64,000 bases of DNA, taken from NCBI GenBank assembly GCA_036852015.1, contig JAANDG010000611.1, positions 22,233-86,232 on the forward strand, read 5' to 3'. The stretch is from Pelodera strongyloides. Taxonomy: Eukaryota; Nematoda; Chromadorea; Rhabditida; Rhabditidae. Below the pieces are notes generated by a model. The model worked only from the letters and a program-made list of their open reading frames with translations, was not told the DNA's origin and did not search any database. The position numbers and the translations under genes were made by a program. Of this stretch, positions 54,062 to 64,000 are shown piece by piece (within the stretch, counting starts at the first letter, position 1; each line of letters starts with the position of its first letter).

Positions 54062-55942
54062 ATGAATAGATTAGCCCTTGTTTTCTCTTTGATTTGAGAT
54101 TCACAGTTGACGTCAATTTCTTCCAAAACTCGCTTGCATTTTGATGAAATTGATCAATTTTGGCAACGTATCCTTTATTTGGCATATTGGCCCGGCGAGC
54201 CTTTTCTCCGTAGTAGGCGGCGGTTTTAATTTGACCGTGCTCCTATACTCAGCATGGCAGGGCGTTCTTTTATTCGGCAAAATTCCACATGAAGGCTAGA
54301 ATAGGGCGTATCGATTCTTGTGCCCCTATACATTTCATTTCTAAATATAAATATACTCACATAGATAGATGAAACATTTTTTTCGCGGAACAAACCATTT
54401 CACGACCACTTGGTGACCGAGTCGAGAGTCGGGACCTGTTCTCGAAGACGATCATCAACTGCTGGTTAGCACATGGTCTCCAAGTGGTTGTAAAATGGTC
54501 GGTTACTGGTCACTAGATGTTTTCTTTTCAATGGAAACTTGGAAACTATTTGGTGATGACAAGCTACCGGCATTTTCCTACGGTCTAGGGGCTCACTGCG
54601 TTTTCTTGGCTAAAATAGGGCGTATCGATTCTTGTGCCCCTATACATTCCCATTTTTTCTAAATACTCAGTCGGGTCGTCTTGTTGTCTCTTGCTGCCCT
54701 CTCTGTGTTTATGTGTGTGTGTGTGTCTTTTCTATATTTGGAGCAGGAGCGCCAGCTCATTAGCTATGAGGAGGAGGGGGTATTTAGGACAACGCCTGGA
54801 CATTCAGCCGTTCTCTCTCTATCTTTATCTCGCTATCTCTCTCTCTCTCTCTCTTGTACTTTGTATTCGTACGACTTGTAGCTTCCGTTGTTGTTTACCT
54901 TTGGCTTTTGACCCACAATTTACTGAGACTGAGAACTGGCAAAGACTTTTTATAGCCAACATGGTCTCGTTTGGCACGGCTTTTGCGTAAGCGCGGTGTA
55001 AAAAAAACCTTGTCCTGCTATTATGTTGCTCTGTGTTGTTCTTCAATATTTTTCAACTCCACGATATTCAGTAGACCGATTTAATTCGATTATATTGGTT
55101 TTGGTTTGACTGTTTGTTCGTAACTCTTTGCATAATGGAAACTGGTTGGGTCTGTTCTGTTCTTTCTGCTGTGTCTGTCTAGTGTCTTGCGTCCCCGCTT
55201 TTTGAATTTTCCCGCCAAAACATTAGGCCGTATTTCAGCCCACTCAAAACCACTCTCGCGGACCTGTGGGTGTTTTATTACTAGTTTGTTATGACTATGT
55301 TTTATTTCCATTATTACTAGGATATAATTTGTGGTTTTATTGCTCAATTCTCAGTCAAAATGGGCATGTTTAAATGATGATTTATGCTTGAAATTGCTTG
55401 CATTTTGCACATTTAGTCTTTTAGTGACTTGAGTTTTGTTGTCTATACAACTAGACTATTCGGTATTGTATTGAAGGTGGACCACTTTGAAACTTTGAAC
55501 AGAAATCGTAATTTCCTTATTGGATAAATAGATAAATTCATGTCTTTATGATGATTGATGCTATTGTTATGTCCATTCGCCATACGTCCTGTTCTTAATT
55601 CTTATTTCCTGACAAAAACTGGGATTTTTTGTCATTAGAAAAAAAAACCATATTTGCCTTCCGAAATTAATGTAGCTTTAAAAAGCATTAGAGGATCAAT
55701 GCATGAATGAATGTGAACGTGAGCTGTGATTGTGTATTATGTTCTTTCGCTGTAGGAATTTAAAATTAATAATTAATATTAATATTAATACAATTTTGCT
55801 GATTAAAATTGTATATGTATATTGTATTGAATGGCTGATGTTATTCTTATTAATTACTTTTTTGTATGCTTGTGTTTTTATATCTTATATCTATTGTCTT
55901 TGTGTTATGATGTCTTATAGTCTAATTGCTGCTTTATATCCA

Positions 55943-56018
55943 CCCTACACAATAGATAGAAATAAATAAAAAATGGATAATATCCATTTTTTTATTTATT
56001 TCTATCTATTGTGTAGGG
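55943..56018. repeat. Near-perfect 37-bp-arm palindrome
   Basis: CCCTACACAATAGATAGAAA continuing to ATGGATA, then its complement with one base difference. The centre has almost no loop. Confidence 0.9.
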
Positions 56019-56506
56019 GAAGTAATTGTCCTATTGTTCTAATTTCCTAATCTCATGTACTGGACTTGTTGGGCTTTTTTCTTTAGTTTGATTTCGTTTA
56101 TAGTTTGGATTCGGAAATTGGGAATTGGGACATTTATTTTATTTTATTGTCTTTTTGTCTTTGACGGATTAATTCTTCACATTATTCAGTGTGCGTAGTT
56201 CAATATGTGGTGTATCAAACGGTTTGCCTTCGGTAAATCGGTTATCTTATTTTAATTTTGCTCTCATTAATTTTTTGTCTGTTTATTTTTCGCGTATTCA
56301 TATATTGATTAATTGATTCCATTCCTTTTTTCTCATTATCAGTCGAAAATTCGAATATGTTACCCTGGTGAGCTTAACTAATATGTTACATCTATGATCT
56401 GATTTTTTTTCGAGGTATACTCCAAGTACCGTCGTCGGTTGGAAGAACTGTATTTAAGAAAACCGGAACTATTTCTTTGTATTATTATTTCGAGTGAAGA
56501 CTCACG

Positions 56507-59500
56507 ATGGGCTGTGTGAACAGCACTGACCAAAATGCGAAGGCTCGGTCGAAGCAAATCGATGAACAGGTATTTTTGTGTTGTTTATTTTTGGGCGTAA
56601 GTTAGTGTATTGTTATGTTTTCGGATCTAATCCTGTTTAGGGTTAAGGTCTAAGCTGACCGTTGTTTCTTTAATAATCTTCATGGGTACATTGTGTTCTG
56701 TTTTTTTTTTGTAATTTTGTGATACAAACAAGGGATGATATTGTTCGGTGTTCCTTTTAAATTATAGGAAATAGGAGTTACACGAAAAAAGAGTTACACG
56801 TTTTTTTAGATGATTTTTAGTGGTATTTATTAATTTTCTGTTTGTTTCCGGAATAGGAATAGGCATCGGAATCAGTTTTTGTGATACGTGTTGTATGTAT
56901 ATTCTACTTTCTACAATTTCTACTTCATCAAGTCTTGCACGCCAATGTCCTATGCCCTCGAGCGGGACCATTTTTTTATCTTACATTGTTAATTTCCTTT
57001 CCCTTTCAGCTGAAAGCCGATGGCGAACGTCAGAGTCGCGAAGTGAAGCTTTTGCTCCTTGGAGCCGGAGAGTCTGGTAGGTTTTTAAGATTTTTTGCCA
57101 CTTTTTATGTTTCTTTGTGTTCATCATTGACCCATTGGTTGCTATACTCGGATGTTGGATGTTGGTGTAGCTTGAATTTCCTTCACATAACTATTGTGGT
57201 ATGGGTAAAGGTTTTTTGCTTCAAACCTGATGAGTTAGCTTAGTTCGTATGTTCGTAAGTACGTAAGTTGCCGCCGTAATCGTAGTGTAACCTAGTACAT
57301 TGTCTTATTAAGTCGAAATACTGGCCGGTTTTTGAAAGACACCTAGTAGACGAGCATTCTTATGCAGCTTATGCAAATGAACATAAATTAAACTAAAAAA
57401 TCGAGTAAATTAGCATAAATACGTAAGGACTCAGTTGTCCACGATGCGTTTCAAAAACCGGCCGGTATTTCGCTTTAATAAATGTTTTAACTCCCCTATT
57501 TTATATATTTCTATTATTAAACCGATTGCGGCATGTCTATTTTGTACTTTTTATTTATTTATTTGCCAACTAGATGCATAACATTTTGTATTTTTGCTAT
57601 TTTACAGGTAAGAGTACGATAGTGAAGCAGATGAAAATCATCCACGAAACGGGCTATACAGACGAGGAAAGGAAGCAGTATAGGACTGTGGTTTACAGTA
57701 ACACTATTCAGGTGGGTAGTCGTTTCTAACATAACATACCATATCGAAGCTCACAGTCGAGAAAATAAAAACTGTTGGTGAGAGCCGGCCGCGAGGCAAG
57801 ACAAAACTGAGTTTAACTTGCATTTTCGTTTGGTGTTGTTTCTTGTTTCCTGTGCTGTGCCAAGTTAGAGTGTGACTGTAACTTTTTTTTAAAAGTAATT
57901 TACACAACACGTTAAATAGCAATGTTTCTCCTCGTTTATGTAAAGTAGGAGTCTATATTTCAACAATAAGAACGATATGGCAATTTAGCTAGCTTTAAAA
58001 CATTCGACGGCGGGTTTTAGTATACTTGACTTTACTGCAATGGAGATCCAGTATAAAAGAAAGACAAAGAAGGAAGAATGTCTGCTATTTTATTAGTCCT
58101 TCACCCTTTTCGTAATTTGTCTGTTGAGCATTTCAAATTTTAAAGTGTATCTTTTACTTCAGTCTATGATGGCCATTCTTCGAGCGATGGGCCAATTAAA
58201 AATCGACTTTTACGATTCTGCGCGCAACGAAGATGCCCGTCAGTTCTTCTCACTGAGCCAGGTGAAATATTCGTTGTATTTTTATTTTGCCTTTCGAGGG
58301 GACATGATGTTTTGTACGTTCAGTTCAGACCTAAAAACACGGTAGCTGATAACTTCGATACCTCGAACACGTGGTAGCTGATAACTTCGATACCTCGAAC
58401 ACGTGGTAGCTAACTCTTGGCAGAATCCCGGTGGTTTTGAGCTAGCACCCATACCACTGTCGCGATTAGAATATTAAAAAAATGCGGAGTTTCACCAGAA
58501 ATGTATCAGAAACGTATCATAAATAGGACAGAATTTCGGGAAACACATTAGGATTTCGCGACGAGATTTATGCCCTGTTGACTAAGTTAGCCGGGATACT
58601 ACCAATTACGCAAGTACTCCTTGGTTCTGGACTAGCCTCTACTTTTCATTATTATGTTGATGTTTTCTAGTACTTGATTCAACTACTTGCTAGCTACTCC
58701 ACTTCAAATGTAAGAAGTTGTTGTATGGTGTTGTTGGTAGCGTGTTTTGTGATTAAATGATTTAATAAATTCGCAACTGGAGGGATTTAAAATGTTGTGT
58801 GCTCAGTCAACCTTCTCCGTCCTACTTACATAACATATAAAATATCATTATCTAAATTATCTTACATCGGGACCATTTTTCATTTCCAAAAACACATTTC
58901 CAAAAAGAACATTTCCAAAAAAAAATGTAAATGCTAAAGCGGTATGACTCATGGTTTTGAAAAGTGTACGCGAGCACGGCATTCCCATAATTCTCACTTC
59001 TCACGGTATGAAAACTATGTTACATTCTGTGCCGCGTGCGCGCGCCCGAAATGGGTGGATGGCGCAGATGAATGGAATCATCCAGCACTGCGTGCCACAC
59101 TGCGTGCCATACCGTTTTAATGGTGTGATTTGATAGTTGTGGTGTCCCCCTAGGCCCAGGTAACGGCTTGTAACTCGTTAGTGTGCCCATTCTGTGTAAT
59201 GGTTTAGTTCCAGAATAGCGACGAGGGTGAATTGCCGCATGATCTGGCTGCAGCTATGAAGAGACTGTGGATGGATCATGGAGTGCAGCAGTGCTTTTTG
59301 AGGTTAGATGTTTTTCCTTTTGATTGTTAGGGTTCTCCCTAACTAAGCCTTAGCCTAAGCCTAATCCATTCTCTTCCTTTCCATGTCTCCTTTTTACTTA
59401 CCTCCCTACGATAGTTCTATCATGAAGAAAAACTGAATTTGTGGTTACGCAGGTTACGTCTATGTACGTTCTGCGATTTCTTGGATTACTTGAACATTGT

Positions 59501-62416
59501 TGGTCATGTAGTCCTTCTTTTCCCGTTCTCCGAGAAAATCGAAATGTTTCAAGCTCAAAGTAAAAGTGTTGTTTGTTGTTTCGTTTACTTGACTTGCTGT
59601 GGTGTGTAAAGTATTTAAGCACTTATATTTGATGTATTCTCTACTTCAGATCGCGTGAATATCAGTTGAATGATTCGGCTCCATATTACTTGAACAATAT
59701 TGACAGAATATCGCAGGTTTGTATTTTTTTAAATATATTTGCTTTTAAAACGTTCTTGGAGTTTACGGCCCATTTTTTTCCTTTTGTTCTAAGTTAAGTC
59801 CTTGATGTACTACTTTGCCTGTATGGGTGTAAACACATATTAGGTTGGGATATTGTACATCGCATGACGCATGCGTGGACACCGCATGCGATCCAACACC
59901 GTATTGCTAGGTTACAATGTAAATGGAAAACAAACGTACAACTACACGTATACATAATTGTAGTTAGTCTCACGAATTTTGTGCGCAATGTGAGAGCTGG
60001 TGTGTCCGTGTGTCGTGTATCAGCTATAGCCATTGTGTTGTTATCATGACATGACTGACACAAATTTCAATAATTTAGGTGGATTACGTGCCAACTCAAG
60101 ACGACGTCCTGCGCACTCGAGTGAAAACGACTGGAATAGTGGAAACACATTTCACGTACAAGGATCTCCACTTTAAGTAAGTTTTTTTTCTTCGTTTATT
60201 GGTTTCTTATGCATAGAATGTTTTTTTTCTTACGTAGATTAAGTCATTATCTACATGTACGTAGGTACTTCTCCTTTGCCATTTATTTTTTTAGACCGAA
60301 CCTTTTTTTCACGTTATTTGGTCATTTCGCGTACGTTTTAGCCTAAAACGTACGCGAGCGAGTTTTAGCTAATGTTGTTATTGTGAATTGTGACTCATGC
60401 TTCTCTGAAACTTATTTCACTTTGTCCTCTAGTTGTAAGTTGATTGACTGTATAATACGCGAATGTGAAACGAGACACTTTTTGGGTGATAGTGCCTTCT
60501 AATTGTTGCGGAGGGTTTGAAGTGGCTGGACAGATATCGGAGGAACGAAGCCCCTTAAACGTTACGTTAAGACCCTTTCGCCTTGCGCCGCGATATAAGC
60601 ATCATAGTTTAGCATAATTATTGTATTTTGCAGTGACACTATTTATTTCAGAATGTTTGACGTGGGCGGTCAGAGATCCGAGCGAAAGAAATGGATCCAT
60701 TGCTTCGAAGGCGTCACGGCCATCATTTTCTGCGTTGCGATGAGCGAATACGATATGGTTTTAGCGGAAGACGATGAAATGGTGAGACTTTTTTATGTCT
60801 ACGATCGGTGTTTTGCAGTTTTGCCTCACTCCAGTTTACCTTTTACGAACTGAAGCTTAGAGCTTATTGAGTTGGTAGCCGTGTATTTCGATGGCCGCTT
60901 GAAGGCCTGAAGCCGTATAACAGTCGGTTTTGATACGTTTGTCTGGGGTATTGTATGCAAATAACTTTCAAAAATCGGATGTCACATCGCTTTAATAGAC
61001 AGAGTATGAGCTTTCCTGGCTTTCCAGCTTTCGCCTTCAGAACAGGCGCAAGCACATTAAATTGATCAAATTTTATATTGCAGTTTAATGATGTAAAAAG
61101 CAGATTTTTGCGATATGTTGACAAGTGTTCACTAAAAACATTGTAATTTGTAATCACTAAAGGAGATGAAAAGTACAAAAGTAGGCACGTATGCAGTTGT
61201 TACGAAGTTACGATTCGATTCGTAAATTCGTTACGTTACGTATTCAACGTTCAGAATCGAATGGTCGAGTCGATGAAGTTGTTCGATTCGATCTGCAACA
61301 ATAAGTGGTTCACGGAGACGTCGATCATTCTCTTCCTCAATAAGAAGGACTTGTTCGAGGAGAAGATTAAGAGATCCCCACTTTCGACGTGCTTCCCCGA
61401 ATATTCTGGTGCGTTATTGATTTTTACAACTTTTTTTAAAGCGAAATGCCGGCTGGTTTTTGAAACGCATCGTGGACAACTGAATTCATACGTACTTGTG
61501 CCAAGTTACTCGAATTTAGCTCGATTTTTTACCCTAATTTATGTTCATTTGCATAAGCTGCATAAGAATGCTGGTTTAGTCGATGTGTTTCAAAAACCGG
61601 CTGGTATTTCGCTTTAACTTGCCCTAGCCGGTTGCACTCCGGGCCGAAGGATGACGGTGGTTCATGGCTAGTAGGATGTGATTAGACCATTTTGTCTAAC
61701 TGACTTTGCTGACTACGATTGATTTTGGTATCGTTTTGTCCGGGATTGCTTAATAATAATGGTTTATTTACGACGTAAAAGAAACCTCCGTGAAACATCG
61801 AACATATCATGAAAACCTTTTTAGTCCTCTACTACTTCCATGTTTTGTACACATGTTCTTAGAGTGTAGTGCCACAGTGCTATCCGGTATACAGTGTTTA
61901 CGAAGTCGAAATTAACGTAAGTAGTGAGTAAGGGCGCGTTCGGTTTCGCCTTTCCGAAAGGATTTAATGCTTTGAGAAAGCAGAAAATACAGTACGAATT
62001 AGATTGCGAAAAAAGTTTTCCGTTCATATTTTTAAAATTTTGCATGCTAATCTAATTCATACTGTATTTTTTGCTTTCTCAAAGTAAAGCATTAAATACT
62101 TTCGGAAAGGGCAACCCGAACGGGGTTTTTGCCTCTTTCCCTTTCGGAAAGGGCAACCCGAACGGGGTTTTTGCCTCTTTTCCTTTCGGAAAGGGCAACC
62201 CGAACGGGGTTTTTGCCTCTTTTCCCTTTCGGAAAGGGCAACCCGAACGGGGTTTTTGCCTCTTTTCCTTTCGGAAAGGGCAACCCGAACGGGGTTTTTG
62301 CCTCTTTCCCTTTCGGAAAGGGCAACCCGAACGGGGTTTTTTTCGGAAAGGGCAACCTCATTTCGGAAAGGGCAACCCGAACGGGGTGGGAGGCAACCCG
62401 AACGGGTTTTGCCTGG

Positions 62417-62491
<75 letters not shown>

Positions 62492-63195
62492 AACCGCAAT
62501 TAGGTAAGCATTGTGAGCAATTAGGTGACTTCCGGTATGATGTATGATCAAGTATACGTTTTTTGTTCAGGCGCCAATTCATACGAGGAGGCCGCCGCGT
62601 ATATGCAGTTGCAATTTGAGAATATGAACCATAGGAAGGACGGGCAAAAGGAAATTTATACTCATTTTACCTGTGCAACGGATACGAACAATATTCGGTG
62701 AGCTTATCGTTATTTAGTTTTGCTTGCTTGACTGAACCTGGAACATTTCCATTTGATACGCGGTTTTTTGAAGGTGGTTCATTGTTTGAGCCCTGATCAA
62801 TGTTTTGATATTTTTTTTCCAACACTTACCACATTAATTTATAAATGTTTATTAGACTCTTAGAAAGAGCGCAACACCATAAGAGACGATGAAAGAATTC
62901 AATAGTTTTAAAATTCAAAGTAGTCGATCAAAATAAAAAAAAAATGCATATCATATATAAATATCCACCGTAGATAAAAAGATATTCCACAGAGAATAGT
63001 TGTAACTGACATATTGTCAAAGAAACTGTATTTACACGAGCAGCTAACAATTTTGTAGTTTTAATCTTATTATCGTCTAGCGATAGCGATTTCAATATTC
63101 TATTGTTCAACACTTGGTTTTTGTTTAGATTCGTTTTCGACGCTGTCACGGACATCATCATTCGAGACAACTTGCGACAATGTGGGCTTTTCTAG
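56507..63195 (+). CDS. G protein alpha subunit, Gi class
   Basis: Complete gene, 354 residues: exons 56507-56569, 57010-57076, 57608-57711, 58163-58261, 59214-59302, 59650-59716, 60079-60176, 60652-60781, 61255-61408, 62571-62697, 63129-63195; all phases agree. It binds and hydrolyses GTP and relays signals from G-protein-coupled receptors at the inner plasma membrane, by family. Visible: MGC start (myristoylation Gly2, palmitoylation Cys3), P-loop [18 protein letters not shown] with the catalytic Arg, [12 protein letters not shown] with the catalytic Gln, NKKD, TCATDT, and C-terminus NLRQCGLF, whose Cys four from the end is the pertussis-toxin-type site. [16 protein letters not shown] and the CGLF end favour Gi over Go. 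Length equals Gi/Go alpha. The N-terminal 21 residues and helical-domain segment [10 protein letters not shown] are the least conserved parts. Introns carry two MITE-1 copies and a 42-bp tandem array. Confidence 0.97.
57310..57478. mobile_element. TTAA foldback MITE, family 1, in Gi alpha intron 2
   Basis: TTAAGTCGAAATACTGGCCG to CCGGCCGGTATTTCGCTTTAA. Confidence 0.9.
58338..58408. repeat. 33-bp tandem duplication
   Basis: Two copies of GGTAGCTGATAACTTCGATA followed by CCTCGAACACGT, in intron 4 of the Gi alpha gene. Confidence 0.9.
60908..60994. mobile_element. Short TTAA-type MITE-1 variant
   Basis: AAGCCGTATAACAGTCGGTT to AAAATCGGATGTCACATCGC then TTTAA; a compact 87-bp member in intron 8 of the Gi alpha gene. 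Confidence 0.6.
61435..61616. mobile_element. TTAA foldback MITE, family 1, in Gi alpha intron 9
   Basis: TTTAAAGCGAAATGCCGGCT to CCGGCTGGTATTTCGCTTTAA. Confidence 0.93.
61929..62490. repeat. Family 7 foldback expanded into a 42-bp tandem array with poly(A)
   Basis: 61929-62100 is a family 7 foldback (GGGCGCGTTCGG, arms ACAGTACGAATTAGATTGCG and complement). Its right end, TTTCGGAAAGGGCAACCCGA plus ACGGGGTTTTTGCCTCTTTTC, is repeated five full times and three partial times to about 62416, then about 74 A residues (62417-62490). It lies 80 bp before exon 62571. The poly-Lys and poly-Phe open frames here are artefacts. Confidence 0.9.
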
Positions 63196-64000
63196 GTCTG
63201 GATTAGGTTTCTCGTTTCTAGACCTTATTGGAATTTTATAATATGGGGTCCGGTCGCGGTCTCGGTCCTGGTCCTGGTCCGGTCCCTTTTCTGATATCGA
63301 TGTGGAGTACGCGGCACAGCTATGTTTTGTATCCTGGTTCTATGTAAGGTGATATTTCACTACAATTTTGATTTTGGTCATTTTGATTGTATGCACTGCC
63401 AAAGTGGTTTTCTTTCCTTTTGTCTTGTGTTTTTGGGCTTAGTTTTTTGACCCGGAGCCGTGAGCGGAGTAACTTATGTTAGAAAAACTTATGTCTATTG
63501 AAAACTTTTTTTTTAGTGAATCTGGTTTAACACAGTAAAGTAAACTGTATACTTGTGGTCGCTCTCTCACTCTAATCTCTTATTTCTTTCTAAATTAAAT
63601 TAAGTATAATTTATTGGTTTTTGGAAACTTTGATTTAATTTGCTCTGCTTCACCTTCTCTCTGCCTTATTTATTGCTACGCAAAACTTATCTAAATGCGC
63701 ATATCTCCCGGACTAGTGAGGTGCATAATCTGACAATATTTATGAAACATTTGGTGCATTGGTGAAATTCGTTATCAAATAGGCGCACATCACACCCTAA
63801 GATGATATCACGCTAACGCTTGCTTGGCGCGAGGCGCGAGGCTGTGAGCGGTGCGTGCGCCGCTTGCTATGTTGGCAGGTATCGTGCGTTTAGCATTACC
63901 GTATACGTATGATGTAAGCTTTTTTATGCAACAGATTGTGTGGCGAGTTTTAGAAGTGGCAGCTCATATGTATAGCTGGGCGGTGGGATAATAGGAAATA
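63196..64000. other. 3' flank of the Gi alpha gene
   Basis: AT-rich with a GGTCCTGGTCC-type short repeat at 63248-63285 and a CGCGAGGCGCGAGG-like stretch near 63825. No second gene, and no clear AATAAA close to the stop codon. Confidence 0.5.

Larger units (their letters stand above)
49757..56506. other. Spacer upstream of the Gi alpha gene
   Basis: Contains a MITE-6 (49879-49997), CT and poly-G runs (51250-51390), partial MITE-1 copies (52210-52296, 53996-54061), a ~225-bp tandem array (52850-53920), a direct repeat (54301-54334 and 54614-54647), GT and CT runs (54712-54855) and a palindrome (55943-56018). The last 100 bp before the ATG presumably hold the 5' UTR. Confidence 0.5.

Noticed and set aside
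62057..62551. Overlapping 120-160-residue frames ending in poly-Lys or poly-Phe
   Set aside because: Translations of a 42-bp tandem array and an A run; present on both strands and in several frames.

Overview
The window comes from a nematode. On the minus strand inside an intron, 46182-46203 is an exact copy of the 22-nt nematode spliced leader SL1. Short runs of TTAGGC (the nematode telomere unit) occur at several sites. There are two TWK-type two-pore potassium channel genes. All genes have GT-AG introns, many of several hundred bases and filled with foldback repeats, so the genome is looser than that of Caenorhabditis. The species cannot be named from sequence alone.

Layout: (1) 1.08-5.35 kb (+), K2P channel copy A, 5' incomplete and possibly impaired; (2) 7.96-15.48 kb (+), its tandem paralogue copy B, read in one frame across 15 exons; (3) 15.5-28.3 kb, long intergenic or 5' region full of repeats; (4) 28.34-33.38 kb (+), a BAR-like coiled-coil protein whose order of segments recalls fungal eisosome proteins Pil1/Lsp1, with a proline-rich tail; (5) 34.74-36.44 kb (-), a secreted 129-residue protein with eight cysteines in the mature part; (6) 40.75-46.69 kb (+), a 12-helix major-facilitator transporter of MFSD4-like type, about 440 residues; (7) 46.7-56.5 kb, repeats and one possible orphan exon; (8) 56.51-63.20 kb (+), a complete 354-residue Gi-class G protein alpha subunit in 11 exons.

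The genes do not form an operon or obvious pathway. The two channels are a local duplication. The others look like independent single genes with long spacers. Gi alpha and K2P channels both belong to membrane excitability signalling, but nothing in the sequence links these copies.

Repeats: at least four related groups of foldback MITEs end in TTAA and begin AAAG. There are also a GAGGCC-ended MITE, a GGGCGCGTTCGG-ended foldback, three tRNA-derived SINE-like families, several tandem arrays and many microsatellites. The most unusual items are the SL1 sequence joined to a minimal hammerhead-ribozyme-like core (46130-46203, minus strand), the Pil1-like animal gene, and a serine in place of the first filter glycine in pore 1 of both K2P copies. 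Exon coordinates were derived by hand from splice sites and reading phase. No homology search was run.
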